A stretch of 64,000 bases of DNA from NCBI RefSeq assembly GCF_002090095.1, contig NZ_BBRJ01000002.1, positions 1,854,789 to 1,918,788 on the forward strand. Direction: 5' to 3'. The DNA is from Demequina sp. NBRC 110053. GTDB lineage: Bacteria; Actinomycetota; Actinomycetes; Actinomycetales; Demequinaceae. Shown here piece after piece: positions 54,541 through 63,053 of this stretch. Made by a program: the position numbers and the translations under genes. Positions within the stretch are counted from its first letter, which is position 1; each line of letters starts with the position of its first letter. Below the pieces are notes generated by a model, which saw nothing but the letters and a program-made list of their open reading frames with translations, ran no database searches and was not told the DNA's origin.

Positions 54541-55614
54541 CTACACGTGCAGCTGATAGAAGCGGAAGAAGCCGAAGTCCTCGATCGGCAGCGTCGTGAC
54601 GTCTGCGAATCCTGCCTCGAGCGCGTAGCCCTTCAGCGTGGAAGGACGCATCACGGTGCCGGTGCCGACGGACGGCTGGGAGGACATGCCGTCGGGAAGG
54701 CACACGAACAGGCTGAACCCGTACATGAGCCTCTCGACGTCGTCGCCTGGCGTCGGTCCGCCGTCGCCGACGGCCTCGTCCATCACCACCACCACGCCAT
54801 CCGGCTTCACCGCGCGGCGCATGGCCTCGAGCACCTCGACGGGCCGGGGCATGTCGTGCAGAGCCTCGAAGATGAAGATCGCGTCGTAGGTGCCGTCCAC
54901 GGCGAGCGCGTCCCCCGGGCGGAACGTCACGCGATCCGCGAGGCCCGCGGCAGCCGCGTTCTCCCGGGCTCGCTCGATCGACGGCTCGTCGATGTCGATG
55001 CCCACGATGCGCGCGGCGGGGTAGGCGTCCGCCAGGGCGATCGAGGACCACCCGGCGCCGCACGCGACATCGGCGATCACCGCATCGGCGCGGCCCAGGA
55101 CGCCGTGCACGTCGGGCACGCCCTCGAGCGCCCCAGCGAGCATCTGCTCGAACCATGGCCGATTCATGGCCGCCTGGGACCAGCGCGCGTCGTCTCCCAT
55201 CTGGTCCCAGCTGACCCCGTGTCCGGTCCGGTAGGCGTCGAGCAGCGCGGGCATGTGCGTCGCGGCACCCACGAGCATGCGGGCGAGCGGCGAGATGTAG
55301 GCGAGCGAGCGCTCGTCCGTGAGCGCCTCGGCTGCTCCTGGCGGGAGCGAGAAGCGCGTGGGCAGGCCACCGTCAGCCTCGAGGTACCCCGACGTAGACT
55401 GCTGCTCGAGCCATTCGCGGGCGTACCGGGGATGGGTCCCGGTGCGATCCGCGAGCTCGTCCGCGGTGAGCGGTCCCGCGGAGGCCAGCGCGCGGTACCA
55501 GCCCAGGCGGTCGCCCAGATGGATGGCGAGGATGTCGATCGCGCCGAGTGCTGCGCCGAACACGTGCTCGGTCCAGTCGTCAGCGTTGGCGTGCACGGGT
55601 GGTGAGATGGTCAC
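54541..55614 (-). CDS. Class I SAM-dependent methyltransferase (Rv2258c-like)
   Basis: A 357-residue methyltransferase. The first 90 residues form a winged-helix-like dimerisation domain (LTADELADRTGTHPRYAREW). The SAM-binding part has VIADVACGAGWSSIALADAY (motif I), then IVGIDIDEPSIERAREN and DAIFIFEALHDMPRPVEVLE. This layout matches Rv2258c-like O-methyltransferases. Substrate unknown. It is divergent from the 5'-nucleotidase gene with 226 bp between, containing the R1 variant GCGCATCGTCC (55806). Confidence 0.83.
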   Translation of the reverse strand: MTISPPVHANADDWTEHVFGAALGAIDILAIHLGDRLGWYRALASAGPLTADELADRTGTHPRYAREWLEQQSTSGYLEADGGLPTRFSLPPGAAEALTDERSLAYISPLARMLVGAATHMPALLDAYRTGHGVSWDQMGDDARWSQAAMNRPWFEQMLAGALEGVPDVHGVLGRADAVIADVACGAGWSSIALADAYPAARIVGIDIDEPSIERARENAAAAGLADRVTFRPGDALAVDGTYDAIFIFEALHDMPRPVEVLEAMRRAVKPDGVVVVMDEAVGDGGPTPGDDVERLMYGFSLFVCLPDGMSSQPSVGTGTVMRPSTLKGYALEAGFADVTTLPIEDFGFFRFYQLHV

Positions 55615-55840
55615 GGTTGGCCCCCCTGGCTCTGCGTGCCCGTCATCGGGCGTCCTCCAGTGTGCCCGGATTGTCCGGATTCGCCAATGGTGGTGAACGG
55701 AATCGGCGTGAATGCAAGGGGTACGTCCGTCGAGGCTGTGGGGAGCGGCCGTGCGCCGCCCCGGTGCGGCCAGATATCGTGGAGCGTTGTCGCGGGCCCA
55801 GCCCGCGCATCGTCCGTCCCCACTCGCCAGGAGGCCCCGC

Positions 55841-56797
55841 TTGCCCGCCTACGACCTCTCCGGCCGGCTCGTGGTGGGCGTCGCGTCGAGCGCGCTGTTC
55901 GACCTGACGGAGTCGGACGCGTATTTCCGCGAGCACGGGGTGGCGGCGTACTCGGAGTACCAGGATCGCAACGTCGACGTCACGCTCGAGCCGGGCCCGG
56001 CCTTCCCGTTCATCCAGCGGCTGCTGCAGCTCAACGACCTGCGGCCGGGCGATCCGCTGGTCGAGGTGATCGTGCTGTCGCGCAACGCCGCGACCACCGG
56101 CCTGCGCGTCATGCGGTCCATCGAGCGCCACCAGCTGCCGGTGACGCGCGCGTTCTTCACGCAGGGCCGGTCGCCGCTGAGCTACATCGGCGCGCTGGGC
56201 ATGAGCCTGTTCCTCACGCAGAACCAGGACGACGTCCTGACCGCGGTGCGGGCCGGCCATCCCGCCGGCCACGTGCTGCCCTCGGCGGCCACCTACGACA
56301 TGACGGACCGGTCGCTGCGCATCGCGTTCGACTTCGACGCTGTGCTCGCGACCGACGAGTCGGAGCGCATCTTCCAGACCGAGGGCATCGACGGGTTCGT
56401 CGCCAACGAGGTCGCCAAGCGCGACGTCGCCCACGTGCCCGGGCTGCTCAAGCCGCTGCTCGCCGACCTCAACCGCATCCAGCGCATCGAGGCCGATCTG
56501 CAGGAGCAGGACGCCGACTACGAGCCGCGCGTCCGCATCGCGCTCGTCACCGCCCGCGCGGCGCCCGCGCACGAGCGCGCCGTGCAGTCGCTGCGCTCGT
56601 GGGGCGTGACCATCAACGACGCGTTCTTCCTGGGCGGCATCGAGAAGGCCACCGTGCTCGAGGTGCTGCGGCCGCACCTGTTCTTCGACGACCAGCACGG
56701 CCACCTGTCCGGCGCGCTCGAGCACGTCGCCGGCGTGCACGTGCCCTATGGGGTGGCGAACGAGACTCTCGCGGAGGCCGCGGGCGTCGAGATCTGA
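55841..56797 (+). CDS. 5'-nucleotidase (PF06189 type)
   Basis: A 318-residue cytosolic 5'-nucleotidase. IAFDFDAVLATDESERIF carries the HAD-like catalytic aspartates (DxD), and LFFDDQHGHL near the C-terminus is the second acidic site; the N-terminus is LVVGVASSALFDLTESD. Members release nucleosides from nucleoside monophosphates. The start is TTG, with ribosome site AGGAGG 6 nt upstream. It stands alone. Confidence 0.83.
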   Translation: MPAYDLSGRLVVGVASSALFDLTESDAYFREHGVAAYSEYQDRNVDVTLEPGPAFPFIQRLLQLNDLRPGDPLVEVIVLSRNAATTGLRVMRSIERHQLPVTRAFFTQGRSPLSYIGALGMSLFLTQNQDDVLTAVRAGHPAGHVLPSAATYDMTDRSLRIAFDFDAVLATDESERIFQTEGIDGFVANEVAKRDVAHVPGLLKPLLADLNRIQRIEADLQEQDADYEPRVRIALVTARAAPAHERAVQSLRSWGVTINDAFFLGGIEKATVLEVLRPHLFFDDQHGHLSGALEHVAGVHVPYGVANETLAEAAGVEI

Positions 56798-56842
56798 GCC
56801 GCTCGCACGCAGATGCGGGTTGGGCGGCGTACGGTCGGTGAC

Positions 56843-56875
56843 ATGACCGATGCGCCCACCCCGTTCGAGGCCTAG
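56843..56875 (+). CDS. Ten-codon ORF, probably a broken leaderless gene start
   Basis: ATG at 56843 follows TACGGT (56830-56835) by 7 nt, the leaderless pattern of this genome, but the frame (MTDAPTPFEA) ends after ten codons. The next 200 bp contain no intact frame. It may be the remnant of a truncated gene or a short upstream ORF. Low certainty. Confidence 0.3.
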   Translation: MTDAPTPFEA

Positions 56876-57088
56876 CGAGGTTGACTCCACCGCCACCGGC
56901 GAGCGCTTCCCCGGCACCCCCACCCGCTCGTGCCGCACGCGAGAGTCCGTGCGCATGGCGCGGGACCTGGCCAGGCGCGGCGCTGGCGGTCACGCATGGC
57001 TAGTGCTTCCGCCGACGAATCGTTACGATCAAGCGCGAACGGTCTGCACTGGGGCACCGAACTGGGGCACTGATCAGGGAGAACAGCA

Positions 57089-59476
57089 TTGAGCCTGCAC
57101 CGCACCATCTCGGCCATCGCAGCCTCCGTCGCGGCGCTGATGGTGGCCATCATCGCCGTACCTGGCGCGTCGGCTGCCTCGACCTTCCCGGACGTGCCGA
57201 CCGGCACCCCCTTCGAGGCCGAGATCACGTGGCTCGCGGACCAGGGCATCTCCACCGGCTACGCGGACGGGACCTTCCGTCCTGATGCGGCGATCACTCG
57301 CGACGCTATGGCGGCTTTCATGTATCGCCTCGCGGGCAAGCCAGTGTTCACCGCGCCCGCGCGCTCTCCGTTCGAGGACGTGACGCCGCAGTCGGCGTTC
57401 TACAAGGAGATCGCCTGGCTCGCATCGACGGGCGTGACCACGGGCTACGCCGACGGCACCTTCCGTCCGTTCGAGTCGGTGACGCGCGATGCGATGGCGG
57501 CGTTCATGTATCGCCTCGCGGGCAAGCCCGCCTACACCGCGCCCGCGCGCTCTCCGTTCGAGGACGTGACGCCGCGGTCGGCGTTCTTCACGGAGATCTC
57601 GTGGCTTGCGGCGGCGGGAGTGACGACGGGCTGGAGTGACGGGACCTACCGCCCCTTCCGCACGATCGCGCGGGACGCGATGGCGGCGTTCATGTTCCGC
57701 TTCGACCGACGCGTGGGCGTGGGCATCGGCGGCCCCACCGACCCGGGCTCCGTGACCGCCTGCAACGACGGCAAGGACAACGACGGCGACGGCTGGACCG
57801 ACTGGCAGAACGATCTGGGCTGCTACGGGCCCGGTGACGGCGCAGAGACGGCCGGCACGCGCGCGCAGGAGGCCGGCTGGACCACCTACGACAAGCCGTC
57901 GGCGGGCACCGTCTACTACGTGAGCTCCTCGACAGGCTCGGACGCGAACGACGGCCTCAGCCCGGCGACGGCGTTCGCGACCATCGAGAAGGGCTTCGAG
58001 CGATACCGACGCGACGGCCAGTACAACGACTACGTGCTGCTCAAGCGCGGTGATGCCTTCACGGTCGGCGCCCTGCCATGGCATCGATACGCGGGGCTGA
58101 GCGAGGACCAGCCCTTCGTCGTCGCGACCTACGGCGAGTCCACCGCGCGCCCGGTGCTCACGGCCACCGGCGGCCTCACCGTGCTGGGCGACCTCGACCA
58201 CCGAGCGTTCCACGGCCTGGACTTCTACTTCAGGGACGCGGACCCCTCGTCGCCCACGTTCGACACAGAGGCGACGGGCACCGGCCTGAGCTTCTACGGC
58301 AACACCGAGGACATGCTCATCGAGGACGTCAGGGTGCGCTACGGTCACCTCAACATCCAGAGCGCCGGCGGCGACGATGACGAGCACATGGACGGCATCG
58401 CGGTGCGCCGCAGCGCCGTCGCGTACTCGTGGAACGCGAAGTCGTGGACCGACGATCCATGCATTTCCGGCAAGACGCAGGGCATGTACATCGCGCGGGT
58501 GCGCCGCCTGACCATTGAGGACTCGTACTTCCTGCACAACGGCTGGGGAGAGGAGGTGCCGGGCCGCGGGTGCGCGAACATGTTCAACCACAACATCTAC
58601 GCGATGGGCATCTGGGACTCCACCATCCGGGGCAACACCTTCTTGCACGGCTCCTCGATGGGCCTCAAGCTCTCGGCCTTCGGCGAGGCCGAGTCCGCAG
58701 CCGAGGGAACGGCGCCGCGCGTCATCTCCAACGTCGTCATCGAGGACAACTTCTTCTCCGACTCCGAGCTGGGGATCTCGATGGGCGGCAACGGCTCGGA
58801 TCCGTACCGGTTCCGCGACAACGTGGTGCGCGGCAACGTGTTCTCGGAGATGGGGTCGGACAACGCGACCGGCCGCAGCTTCCAGTGGGGCGTCGAGCTC
58901 AGGGACAACGACGGTGCGCTCGTCGAGGACAACCTGTTCGTGAGCTCGCCCTGGTACACCAACGCCTTCGCGGTCAAGGTCGCCGCCTCGACCAACCGCG
59001 ACATCGTCATCGACGGCAACCTTTTCTACGACTGGCCCACCAACGACGTGGTCATCTCCGGCGAAGGCGACTACCAGGACGTGTCGGTCACGGACAACAC
59101 GGTGGTGAAGACGGACGCCGTCTCCGCGATCGGCAACTCTCGCACGTGCCTGGTGAGCACCGAGTCGCGCAACGTGGCGGAGACGACGTTCTCCGGCAAC
59201 CAGTACAGCGCACCCGGCACGGACTGGTTCTGCGCGGGTGGTGCGCGCGAGGACCTGGGCTGGTGGACGGCCAACCGGGAGCCCGACGCACGCCTCTTCA
59301 CGGGCGACTTCGTCGACCCGACCCGCACCCTCACGACGTACGGTGCGCGCCTGGGCCACGCCAGCGAGAGCGCCACCGAGGCGGCGATTCTCGGCGCCTC
59401 GCGGCTCGAGTGGCGCGACGCCTACCTGGGCTCGCGCGTCGCGCAGTACGTCAAGGACGGCTTCGCGCTCGAGTAG
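57089..59476 (+). CDS. Secreted SLH-domain protein with parallel beta-helix
   Basis: A 795-residue secreted protein. A signal peptide ends near ASA at about 29-30. Three S-layer homology repeats follow (about 33-85, 92-145, 152-205; each DGTFRP or DGTYRP plus AMAAFM), anchoring it to the cell wall. NDGKDNDGDGWTDW is a Ca-binding-like loop bounded by Cys. A parallel beta-helix region follows (about 270-700; e.g. VVIEDNFFSDSELGISM). The start is TTG with GGGAG upstream. The SLH repeats are near-identical at DNA level (AMAAFMYRLAGKP, then RSPFEDVTP). Carbohydrate-lyase activity is possible but not shown. Confidence 0.85.
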   Translation: MSLHRTISAIAASVAALMVAIIAVPGASAASTFPDVPTGTPFEAEITWLADQGISTGYADGTFRPDAAITRDAMAAFMYRLAGKPVFTAPARSPFEDVTPQSAFYKEIAWLASTGVTTGYADGTFRPFESVTRDAMAAFMYRLAGKPAYTAPARSPFEDVTPRSAFFTEISWLAAAGVTTGWSDGTYRPFRTIARDAMAAFMFRFDRRVGVGIGGPTDPGSVTACNDGKDNDGDGWTDWQNDLGCYGPGDGAETAGTRAQEAGWTTYDKPSAGTVYYVSSSTGSDANDGLSPATAFATIEKGFERYRRDGQYNDYVLLKRGDAFTVGALPWHRYAGLSEDQPFVVATYGESTARPVLTATGGLTVLGDLDHRAFHGLDFYFRDADPSSPTFDTEATGTGLSFYGNTEDMLIEDVRVRYGHLNIQSAGGDDDEHMDGIAVRRSAVAYSWNAKSWTDDPCISGKTQGMYIARVRRLTIEDSYFLHNGWGEEVPGRGCANMFNHNIYAMGIWDSTIRGNTFLHGSSMGLKLSAFGEAESAAEGTAPRVISNVVIEDNFFSDSELGISMGGNGSDPYRFRDNVVRGNVFSEMGSDNATGRSFQWGVELRDNDGALVEDNLFVSSPWYTNAFAVKVAASTNRDIVIDGNLFYDWPTNDVVISGEGDYQDVSVTDNTVVKTDAVSAIGNSRTCLVSTESRNVAETTFSGNQYSAPGTDWFCAGGAREDLGWWTANREPDARLFTGDFVDPTRTLTTYGARLGHASESATEAAILGASRLEWRDAYLGSRVAQYVKDGFALE

Positions 59477-59571
59477 GGGCGACGCAGGAGTCAGGGACTG
59501 TTCAGCGCCGATGCGCGGGCCAGGTCTGGTGGCAACGCACCCGGTGGTGGGGCCGCGGCGCTGCTGGTCGG

Positions 59572-59949
59572 CTAGTGCTCTCCCGCTCGGTCGGCCTCGT
59601 CGATGGGCCGCTCGTAGGTGCGGGTGGCGGACCCGATCGCGTCCCGGTAGCGCTGCTCGAGCCCCGAGTCGTCCCACGCGACGGCGAGGCCCTCGCTCTC
59701 GCCGAACCTCACCAGGGTGCGCTCGACAGAGTCCATCGCGATGAACAGCAGCTGCGCGCTCGTGGCCTCGAGCGAGATCTCGAGGGCGGTGTCCGTCTCG
59801 GTGACGGACCCGGTGACGCCCTCGCGCTCGATGCGATGCACCGTGCCGTCGCTGGTGAGGGGCAGGGTGGTCCCCAGGTGGTCGGCGAGCTGCGTGGCGA
59901 GATGATCGGCACGGTCCGTGCGGGCGCGTCCCGTGATGGAGTGGCTCAT
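59572..59949 (-). CDS. DUF2218 protein
   Basis: A 125-residue protein of DUF2218: MSHSITGRARTDRADHLATQ, an acidic helix and a small beta-sheet. It is usually linked with metal or siderophore-related genes in other organisms, but no such neighbour is present. The ATG at 59949 begins the conserved N-terminus. Confidence 0.75.
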   Translation of the reverse strand: MSHSITGRARTDRADHLATQLADHLGTTLPLTSDGTVHRIEREGVTGSVTETDTALEISLEATSAQLLFIAMDSVERTLVRFGESEGLAVAWDDSGLEQRYRDAIGSATRTYERPIDEADRAGEH

Positions 59950-60045
59950 GCTTCCAGCGTATGCGGGGCGACGCGGTGCGCGGAATGCGCGCGGCAGTCG
60001 CGTGCGTTGGCACCGGCAGACCCCCACGCGCTCGAAGGAGATTCC

Positions 60046-60720
60046 ATGCCCACGCTCGCCATCATCGGTGCCGGACCCAATCTGGGAGCGGCCGTCGCCC
60101 GCCGGTTCGGACGCGAGGGCTTCTCCGTCGCTCTCATCTCGCGCGATCAGGCCAAGCTCGACGACCTCGCCGCGACGCTCAAGGATGAGGGCGTCACCGC
60201 GCAGGGCTTCGCGGCCGACGTCCGCGACGGCGCCGCACTCGAGGGCGCCCTCGCTGCGGCGGCGCAGGAGCTCGGACCCATCACCGCGCTGCAGTACTCG
60301 CCGTTGCCGGCGCGCGCCTACCTCGAGCCCGTGCTCGACCTCACGCCCGAGCTCGCGCTCGAGTCGCTGCGCTTCTCCGCGCTGGGGCTCATCCACGCCG
60401 TGCGCGCCGTCGTGGGGCCGATGCGCGAGTCCGGTTCCGGCTCGATCATCCTCATCAATGGCGGCACCTCGGTGAAGGCTCGGGCGGGCTTCTCCGGCAC
60501 CTCGGTCGCGTTCCCGGCGGAGAGCGCGTACGGGGAGATGCTGCACGAGGCGCTTGCGGAGGACGGCGTGCACGTCGCGCAGCTCGTGATCCCCGGCTCG
60601 ATCCCCAAGCTCCAGATCGAGGGCGGCATCGACGGCGTGGCGGACCGCATCTGGCAGCTTCACGCCGAGCCCGGCGACTTCCGCACGATGTTGATCCCGC
60701 TCGAGGACGGGCGCGAATAG
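60046..60720 (+). CDS. SDR-fold protein lacking the YxxxK catalytic pair
   Basis: A 224-residue short-chain dehydrogenase-like protein. The nucleotide loop is IIGAGPNLGAAVARRFG. At the usual catalytic site, the Ser-Tyr-xxx-Lys region reads SVAFPAESAY, with Phe where Tyr and Ser where Lys would be, so oxidoreductase activity is doubtful. It may bind NAD(P) or act as a regulator. GAAGGAG precedes the ATG. It is divergent from the DUF2218 gene and is followed by a gap with an R3-like core. Confidence 0.75.
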   Translation: MPTLAIIGAGPNLGAAVARRFGREGFSVALISRDQAKLDDLAATLKDEGVTAQGFAADVRDGAALEGALAAAAQELGPITALQYSPLPARAYLEPVLDLTPELALESLRFSALGLIHAVRAVVGPMRESGSGSIILINGGTSVKARAGFSGTSVAFPAESAYGEMLHEALAEDGVHVAQLVIPGSIPKLQIEGGIDGVADRIWQLHAEPGDFRTMLIPLEDGRE

Positions 60721-60901
60721 GCGCACCCGCGCGGCCCTGAGTCACCATCAGGCGGCACGCGCGTGACGGAACCGACCCCCACGCGCCATTAGCGTGCCGC
60801 GGTGCCGGCGCATCGGCTTTCCGTGAACGGAACGTGCGTGTGACGCGCTCGAAACCAGCGCTCCGTAGCGTCGAGACAGTCCTGACGGATGGAGGAGACC
60901 C

Positions 60902-62110
60902 ATGCCCGACAACCCCGTAGATGTCCTGGTGCCCGTCGCAGCGTCCGTGGGCGTCGCCGTCGCGTTCGGCCTGCTCGTCAAGCTCGTCGTGTGGCTGCTG
61001 GCGCGCCGCCACCCGTGGGCGCAGTCGCTCGTGACCCGCGGACGCCGGCCGTTCTGGGCGCTGGTGCTGCTGGTCGGCGCGTGGGTGGGACTGCACGCGA
61101 CCCTGGCCGACGGCGACTGGTGGCCCTACGTGGGCCGCGCGCTGACGATCGCCGCGATCGGCCTGCTCGCGTGGCTGCTCGCCGCGCTCGTCCACGTGTT
61201 CACGGACCTCACGCTCGACCGCAACCGCATCGACGTGCCCGACAACCAGCTCGCGCGCAAGCTCCACACGCAGGCGCTCATTGTGCGACGGCTGCTCATC
61301 GCGCTCATCGTGGTCATCGCGATCGGTGCGTCACTGCTGACCTTCGACTCCGTGCGCGCCGTGGGCGCGAGCGTGCTGGCCTCGGCTGGCATCGCGTCCA
61401 TCGTGGCCGGCCTCGCGGCGCAGTCGATCCTCGCGAACATGTTCGCCGGGCTGCAGCTGGTGTTCTCCGACGCGCTGCGCGTGGACGACGTGATCGTCGC
61501 GCAGGGCGAGTGGGGCAAGGTGGGCGAGATCACGCTGAGCTACGTGGTGCTCGACCTGTGGGACGACCGCCGCCTGGTGCTGCCGTGCACGTACTTCACC
61601 ACCACGCCCTACGAGAACTGGACGCGGCGCGGCTCGGAGCTGTTGGGCTCGGTCGAGATGGACCTCGACTGGAGGGTGTCGCCTCAGCGCATGCGCGAGC
61701 ACCTCGACGCCGTGCTGGCCGATGCGCCGCTGTTCGACGGGCGCGCGTCCGTGCTGCAGGTGACCGAGGCGACCGGCGGGATGGTGCGCGTGCGCGTGCT
61801 GGTGACGGCGGCCGATGCGCCCACGCTGTTCGACCTGCGCTGCTTTGTCCGCGAGGCGATGGTGCTGTTCGTCCAGTCCGAGATGCCCGACGCCGCTCCT
61901 GCGCAGCGCGTGCTGATGACGGAGGCGGCGAAGCCCGCGCGGCGGCGCTCGGGCGCGGCGCCTCAGGCGGGGGAGGCCGGGCTGTTCACCGGCAGCGCCG
62001 AGGCTGAGGAGCGAGGGAGCCAGTTCGCGACGCCGCCGCGTGAGGGGCGCGATGGCGGCTCGCGTGAGGCGGTCACTGAGGAGGTCGCTCTGGTCGCTCC
62101 GCGGGAGTGA
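60902..62110 (+). CDS. Small-conductance mechanosensitive channel (MscS family)
   Basis: A 402-residue MscS-family protein with four or five helices; the pore helix ASVLASAGIASIVAGLAAQS, then NMFAGLQLVFSDALRVDDVI, is typical of the family. The cytoplasmic beta domain follows, with PYENWTRRGSELLGSVEM. It should release solutes under hypo-osmotic shock. The first codon is ATG at 60902. The C-terminal 60 residues are charged and low-complexity. An R2 element lies just after the stop. Confidence 0.87.
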   Translation: MPDNPVDVLVPVAASVGVAVAFGLLVKLVVWLLARRHPWAQSLVTRGRRPFWALVLLVGAWVGLHATLADGDWWPYVGRALTIAAIGLLAWLLAALVHVFTDLTLDRNRIDVPDNQLARKLHTQALIVRRLLIALIVVIAIGASLLTFDSVRAVGASVLASAGIASIVAGLAAQSILANMFAGLQLVFSDALRVDDVIVAQGEWGKVGEITLSYVVLDLWDDRRLVLPCTYFTTTPYENWTRRGSELLGSVEMDLDWRVSPQRMREHLDAVLADAPLFDGRASVLQVTEATGGMVRVRVLVTAADAPTLFDLRCFVREAMVLFVQSEMPDAAPAQRVLMTEAAKPARRRSGAAPQAGEAGLFTGSAEAEERGSQFATPPREGRDGGSREAVTEEVALVAPRE

Positions 62111-62119
62111 CCCGGATCT

Positions 62120-62174
62120 TCCTCACAGGGTGCGGCGGCGCTACGGAACCGGCCGTGGCGTCCTCATGGGGTGC
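62120..62174 (+). repeat. R2 element, copy C
   Basis: Cores TCCTCACAGG (62120) and TCCTCATGGG (62161) are exactly 41 bp apart; the CGTCACC part has decayed to CGGCCGTGG. It occupies the gap between the convergent MscS and SDR genes. Confidence 0.65.
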
Positions 62175-63053
62175 TCAGGCCGGGTTCTCCTCGACCAGCT
62201 CGCCGTCGTCGGTGATGAGTCCGCGGCGGCGCAGGTCCGCGATGTAGCGGGCCTGGCCGCGCTCGCCCTTGCCGCGGAACAGCGGCATGAGGCGCGGCAG
62301 CGCGTTGGGCATGAGCAGCGCGGCGCGCACGAGCCAGGACTCGGACGGCTTGGGGAACGCCTCGAGCTTGGGCTTGTCGAGCAGCTTCACCATGGTGGCG
62401 GCGACATGCTCGGCGGTCTGCGGCGGGTCCTGGAACTGGAAGGCGTTGCCGCCGTCGAGTGCCTCCTGGCGCAGCATGCGCGTGTCGGTGGCGGACGGCA
62501 GCACGGAGGACACGGTGATGCCCTTGTCTCGCAGGTCGAGCGCAATGGACAGCATCGCGCCGCGCAGGCCGTACTTGGAGGCGGTGTAGATGGGCGTCTC
62601 GCCCAGCGGGAAGATCGCGCCCAGGGACACGACCGTGATGACGCGAGGGTCCGGCGCCGCGCGCAGCAGCGGGATCGCGAGCCGCGTGAGCATCAGCGGG
62701 GCGTTGAGGTTGACGGTGAGCTCGCGATCGATGGATTCGACGGAGCGCTCGTCGAAGCGCTCGGCGCTCGTCATGCCCATGCAGTTGACGAGCACGTCGA
62801 TGCGGCCGTGCGTGGCCTCGATCTCGGCAAGCACGCGGTCCACCTCCACGCGAGAGGTGAGGTCGCCGGTGACCACGCTGTGCCCGGCGCCCGGGAGGGT
62901 GGCGGCGACCGCATCGGCCGCATGCGATCGGAGGTCGACCAAGGCGAGCGTCGCGCCGCGCGCGGCTACCTGCCGCGCGAACTCGCTGCCGATGCCGCCC
63001 CCGCCGCCGGTGACGACCACGACGCGGCCTTCTCCGGCCCAGACGCGGCTCAC
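62175..63053 (-). CDS. Short-chain dehydrogenase (SDR)
   Basis: A 292-residue classical SDR. The NAD loop is VVTGGGGGIGSEFARQV, the catalytic site is the Ser of VVSLGAIF with Tyr and Lys in YTASKYGL, and NCMGMTS is the NAG-type turn. The GTG start overlaps the stop of the flavin monooxygenase gene by 4 bp (GTGA), so the two are coupled. The upstream frame extends further but runs into that gene. It and the monooxygenase may act in one pathway on a ketone or alcohol. Confidence 0.85.
   Translation of the reverse strand: MSRVWAGEGRVVVVTGGGGGIGSEFARQVAARGATLALVDLRSHAADAVAATLPGAGHSVVTGDLTSRVEVDRVLAEIEATHGRIDVLVNCMGMTSAERFDERSVESIDRELTVNLNAPLMLTRLAIPLLRAAPDPRVITVVSLGAIFPLGETPIYTASKYGLRGAMLSIALDLRDKGITVSSVLPSATDTRMLRQEALDGGNAFQFQDPPQTAEHVAATMVKLLDKPKLEAFPKPSESWLVRAALLMPNALPRLMPLFRGKGERGQARYIADLRRRGLITDDGELVEENPA

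Noticed and set aside
57074..60013. Long minus-strand frame across the SLH gene
   Set aside because: Val/Arg/His-rich shadow of the real gene; no family signature and no ribosome site.
60737..60790. R3-like site after the SDR-like gene
   Set aside because: A core-like GGTGACTCAG exists on the minus strand, but no second core at 41 bp was clear, so I left it out of the copies.
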